Part shown: positions 61,419-64,000 of the stretch, in pieces
Layout of the letters: every line of letters begins with the position of its first letter
Position numbering within the stretch: position 1 is the first letter of the stretch
Assembly: GCF_036409475.1 (NCBI RefSeq)
Contig: NZ_JAYRCK010000009.1
Span: 95,195-159,194, forward strand
Length of the DNA stretch: 64,000 nt
Source of the DNA: Scandinavium sp036409475
GTDB lineage: Bacteria > Pseudomonadota > Gammaproteobacteria > Enterobacterales > Enterobacteriaceae
Direction: 5' to 3'
Notes under the pieces: model-generated
The model's database searches: none
What the model was told of the DNA's origin: nothing
Seen by the model: the letters and a program-made list of their open reading frames with translations, nothing else
Translations under genes and position numbers: made by a program

Positions 61419-61871
61419 ATGAAGACGCTATTTTTATTGTTGATGATAATGAGCCAGAGTGCGTTGGCCAACTGCTGGAATAACGCCGCGCATTATTATC
61501 ACGTTGATCCTTATCTCCTCTACGCCATTGCTAACGTTGAATCAGGCATGAATCCTTCGGCCATCGGCCAGAATCATGATGGCACTTACGATGTCGGGTT
61601 AATGCAGATTAACAGTTCGCATTTTGCCGAACTTCAACGCAGCGGCATTGATGAATACCGCCTGATAACTGAGCCCTGTACCTCCATTATGGTCGGCGCT
61701 TCAATACTCTCAGGCATGATTAAAGTTTATGGCTATAACTGGGAAGCGGTCGGCGCTTATAACGCCGGGCTGAAAAAAGAAAACTTCCCGAAGCGAATGG
61801 TGTATGCCCGTAAAGTTTGGGCCAAATATCAAATGCTGAAAAAACATGCCAGGAATGATTATTTCAACTAA
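61419..61871 (+). CDS. IagB-like lytic transglycosylase
   Basis: The ATG at 61419 gives 150 residues (a TTG two codons upstream is possible). It has a signal peptide of 18 residues (LFLLLMIMSQSALA). The SLT domain has catalytic E41 in NVESGMNPSAIG, then YDVGLMQINSSHF and GAYNAGLKK. This is the size and layout of IagB/EtgA/VirB1-type enzymes, which open peptidoglycan locally for secretion machines. Between two chitinase genes in a T2SS island it may help the secretin or pseudopilus through the wall. Lysozyme-like activity on chitin is a less likely alternative. Confidence 0.9.
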   Translation: MKTLFLLLMIMSQSALANCWNNAAHYYHVDPYLLYAIANVESGMNPSAIGQNHDGTYDVGLMQINSSHFAELQRSGIDEYRLITEPCTSIMVGASILSGMIKVYGYNWEAVGAYNAGLKKENFPKRMVYARKVWAKYQMLKKHARNDYFN

Positions 61872-61975
61872 TGTGAAATATCCACTGAGCCTGTTGACCC
61901 ACGGACGAATAAGCAAACTGAAATCAGTTTTCATCCACATCCATCATATTATTGTATTTAACAGGAATTACCGAA

Positions 61976-63808
61976 ATGAACAAAAGGACATTATTAAGCC
62001 TGCTGGTTGCCGGGGCTTGTGTTGCACCGTTTATGGCACAAGCTGCACAGCTTCAGGCCAGCAGCGAGCCGTACACCGTCAAAGCCAGTGACCTGCAACA
62101 AAAAGAGCAGGAGCTGACCGACTTTCCGCTGATGGCCGCGGTGAAATCGACCATCCGTACGCTGGACAACAGCCTGGTTGAACAGATTGAACCTGGCAGA
62201 GCGTCGAACCCGGAAAACGTCAAACGCGTTGAAGGGATTGTGAAAGCCAGCGACTGGGATTATCTGTTCCCACTGCGTGCACCTGAATACACCTACAGCA
62301 ACTTCCTCAAAGCGGTAGGTAAATTCCCTGCACTGTGCCAGACCTATACCGATGGTCGTGACAGCGATGCTATTTGTCGTAAATCACTGGCAACCATGTT
62401 TGCGCACTTCGCGCAGGAAACCGGCGGCCATGAAAGCTGGCGTCCAGAAGCCGAATGGCGTCAGGCACTGGTGTATGTGCGTGAAATGGGCTGGAGCGAA
62501 GGGCAGAAGGGCGGTTATAACGGCGAATGTGCGCCAGATATCTGGCAGGGTCAAACCTGGCCGTGCGGCAAAGATAAAGACGGCGATTTCGTCAGCTACT
62601 TCGGTCGCGGTGCTAAGCAGTTGTCTTACAACTACAACTACGGCCCGTTCTCTGAAGCGATGTATGGCGACGTTAGCGTGCTGCTGAAAAAACCTGAGCT
62701 GGTGGCGGATACCTGGCTGAACCTGGCTTCGGCTATCTTCTTCTTCGCTTACCCGCAGCCGCCGAAACCAAGCATGCTGCAGGTGATTGATGGCAGTTGG
62801 CAGCCAAACGATCATGACAAAGCGAATGGCCTGGTGCCGGGCTTTGGTGTGACCACGCAGATCATCAACGGTGGCGTTGAGTGCGGTGGCCCGACCGAGA
62901 TTGCTCAGTCTGAGAACCGTATCAAATACTACAAAGAGTTCGCTAACTACCTGAAAGTTCAGGTTCCGGCTAACGAAGTCCTCGGCTGCGCCAACATGAA
63001 GCAGTTCGATGAAGGCGGTTCCGGTTCCCTGAAAATTTACTGGGAACAGGATTGGGGATGGAGTGCAGATACACCATCAGGCCAGACTTACTCTTGCCAG
63101 CTGGTGGGCTATCAGACGCCATTCAGCGCCTTCAAAGAGGGTGACTACACCAAGTGTGTGAAACACTTCTTCAACGTCAATGTGACGGGCGAAGACGATA
63201 CCGTGCAGCCTCCAGTGGTTCCTGACGAGCCCGTGACTCCGGTTGAACCTGTCACGCCGGTAGAGCCAGTCACTCCTGTTGAGCCTACGGTTCCTGACGA
63301 GTCAGTGACCCCAGCAGAGCCAACGACCGTGAATCATGCGCCAGTCGCGCAGATTGCCGGGCCAATTGGTGCGGTTGATGCAGGGGCTACCGTTTCGCTG
63401 AGCGCTGCAGGGTCGACTGACGAAGACGGCAACACCCTGACCTACACCTGGACCACTCAGAATGGCCAGTCTGTCAGCGGTGAAGATAAAGCGGTGATCA
63501 CCTTCAACGCACCAGAAGCAGCGGCGGCGGCTCAGTACGAAGTCAGCCTGACCGTTAGCGATGGTGAGTTGAGCAGCACCACCACTTATCTGCTGAACGT
63601 GAACGCGAAAGCCTCCGGTGGCGACCAGACCGGGACTTACCCGGCGTGGAGCGCGAACACCAAATGGAAAGCGGGCGATATCGTGAATAACCACGGCCAG
63701 CTGTTCCAGTGCAAACCTTACCCGTACAGCGGCTGGTGTAACAATGCACCAACTTACTACGAGCCAGGTAAAGGCCTTGCATGGGCTGATGCGTGGAGTG
63801 CTCTTTAA
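61976..63808 (+). CDS. GH19 chitinase with PKD domain and C-terminal chitin-binding module
   Basis: I use the ATG at 61976 (AGGAA upstream), giving 610 residues and a signal peptide ending in MAQA. The GH19 domain spans about 85-400, with catalytic E148 in HFAQETGGHES and the signature FGRGAKQLSYNYNYGPFS. A linker with PVEPVTPVEP repeats (about 415-450) leads to a PKD domain (about 455-550) and a chitin-binding module (about 558-610, with YPAWSANTKWKAGDIVNN and a two-Cys loop). It degrades chitin with an inverting mechanism, complementing the retaining GH18 ChiA. Secretion by the adjacent T2SS is likely. GH19 enzymes can also act on peptidoglycan, but the CBM favours chitin. Confidence 0.95.
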   Translation: MNKRTLLSLLVAGACVAPFMAQAAQLQASSEPYTVKASDLQQKEQELTDFPLMAAVKSTIRTLDNSLVEQIEPGRASNPENVKRVEGIVKASDWDYLFPLRAPEYTYSNFLKAVGKFPALCQTYTDGRDSDAICRKSLATMFAHFAQETGGHESWRPEAEWRQALVYVREMGWSEGQKGGYNGECAPDIWQGQTWPCGKDKDGDFVSYFGRGAKQLSYNYNYGPFSEAMYGDVSVLLKKPELVADTWLNLASAIFFFAYPQPPKPSMLQVIDGSWQPNDHDKANGLVPGFGVTTQIINGGVECGGPTEIAQSENRIKYYKEFANYLKVQVPANEVLGCANMKQFDEGGSGSLKIYWEQDWGWSADTPSGQTYSCQLVGYQTPFSAFKEGDYTKCVKHFFNVNVTGEDDTVQPPVVPDEPVTPVEPVTPVEPVTPVEPTVPDESVTPAEPTTVNHAPVAQIAGPIGAVDAGATVSLSAAGSTDEDGNTLTYTWTTQNGQSVSGEDKAVITFNAPEAAAAAQYEVSLTVSDGELSSTTTYLLNVNAKASGGDQTGTYPAWSANTKWKAGDIVNNHGQLFQCKPYPYSGWCNNAPTYYEPGKGLAWADAWSAL

Positions 63809-63826
63809 GAGTGAGTAAAACAGAAA

Positions 63827-63854
63827 CGGCAACCTTCGGGTTGCCGTTTTTTTT
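63827..63854 (+). terminator. terminator of the GH19 chitinase gene
   Basis: CGGCAACC/GGTTGCCG with a TTCG tetraloop is followed by TTTTTTTT. It ends 15 bases before the IS200-like hairpin. Confidence 0.92.
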
Positions 63855-63861
63855 GTGCACA

Positions 63862-64000
63862 GAAAACCCCCAACTAGGCTGGGGGTTCAGTAAAGCTTTC
63901 AGCTTTGAGTCGGTTCTAAAAACCCCTTTTGATTTGTTAAAACAGGTTGCGGTCTGGCAACTGCAAACATTCAACAAGAAATCAAAAGGGGGTCCCAATG
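63862..64000 (+). mobile_element. IS200-type insertion sequence, left end (truncated by the window)
   Basis: The last 139 bases match the left end of IS200. There is a hairpin AACCCCC...GGGGGTT (63865-63887), the AGTAAAGCTTTCAGC segment, and a long inverted pair ACCCCTTTTGATTT / AAATCAAAAGGGGGT whose right arm covers the ribosome site of tnpA. The final three bases, ATG, are the tnpA start codon. In IS200 that stem limits TnpA translation. The element entered just downstream of the chitinase terminator. Confidence 0.9.

Overview
The window is chromosomal DNA of a member of the Enterobacteriaceae. Most of it follows the gene order known from Escherichia coli K-12 around minute 19: bssR, yliI, gstB, dacC, deoR, ybjG, mdfA, ybjI, ybjJ, rcdA, rybB, ybjL, ybjM, grxA, ybjC, nfsA, rimK, ybjN, potFGHI, ybjO, rlmC, artJ, artMQIP, ybjP, ybjQ, amiD. 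A chromosomal-type class C beta-lactamase, a Serratia-type ChiA and a complete type II secretion (T2SS) cluster in this neighbourhood argue against E. coli itself and for a relative such as Lelliottia, Buttiauxella, Kluyvera or Enterobacter. The genus cannot be settled from the sequence alone.

This shared backbone is interrupted by accessory blocks. (1) Positions 1-3860 hold a type VI secretion (T6SS) style effector module: a small PAAR-like protein, a PAAR/S-type pyocin/HNH DNase effector, its Im9-like immunity protein, and on the other strand a Rap1a-like plus OB-fold secreted protein. No T6SS structural gene is in the window. (2) 4124-5552 holds an ampC without a neighbouring ampR and a small acidic secreted protein. 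(3) 6220-7459 holds two overlapping low-GC genes of unknown function, an acidic soluble protein followed by a multi-pass membrane protein. (4) About 16.8-23.2 kb, between rcdA and the sRNA gene rybB, is a decayed P2/186-like prophage carrying cargo: a C-terminally truncated CI repressor, a broken cox/apl-like gene, an OLD-type ATPase-TOPRIM nuclease, a membrane protein, a GIY-YIG nuclease and two small genes. No integrase is left. (5) 35.1-38.1 kb holds an MXKDX-repeat protein, a deletion-scarred molybdopterin oxidoreductase pseudogene and an intact two-component system. (6) 44.3-63.9 kb holds an IprA/YaiV-like regulator, gspBA and gspCDEFGHIJKLMO, then a GH18 chitinase, a lytic transglycosylase and a GH19 chitinase. 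This reads as a self-contained chitin-degradation and secretion island. The window ends inside the left end of an IS200-type element, on the start codon of its transposase.

Small elements supported by the sequence include rybB with its sigma-E promoter, a perfect palindromic operator between ybjJ and rcdA, an ARG box upstream of artJ, several REP/BIME clusters, rho-independent terminators, and a two-palindrome repeat of about 70 bp found in two unlinked intergenic regions (27.2 kb and 40.5 kb).
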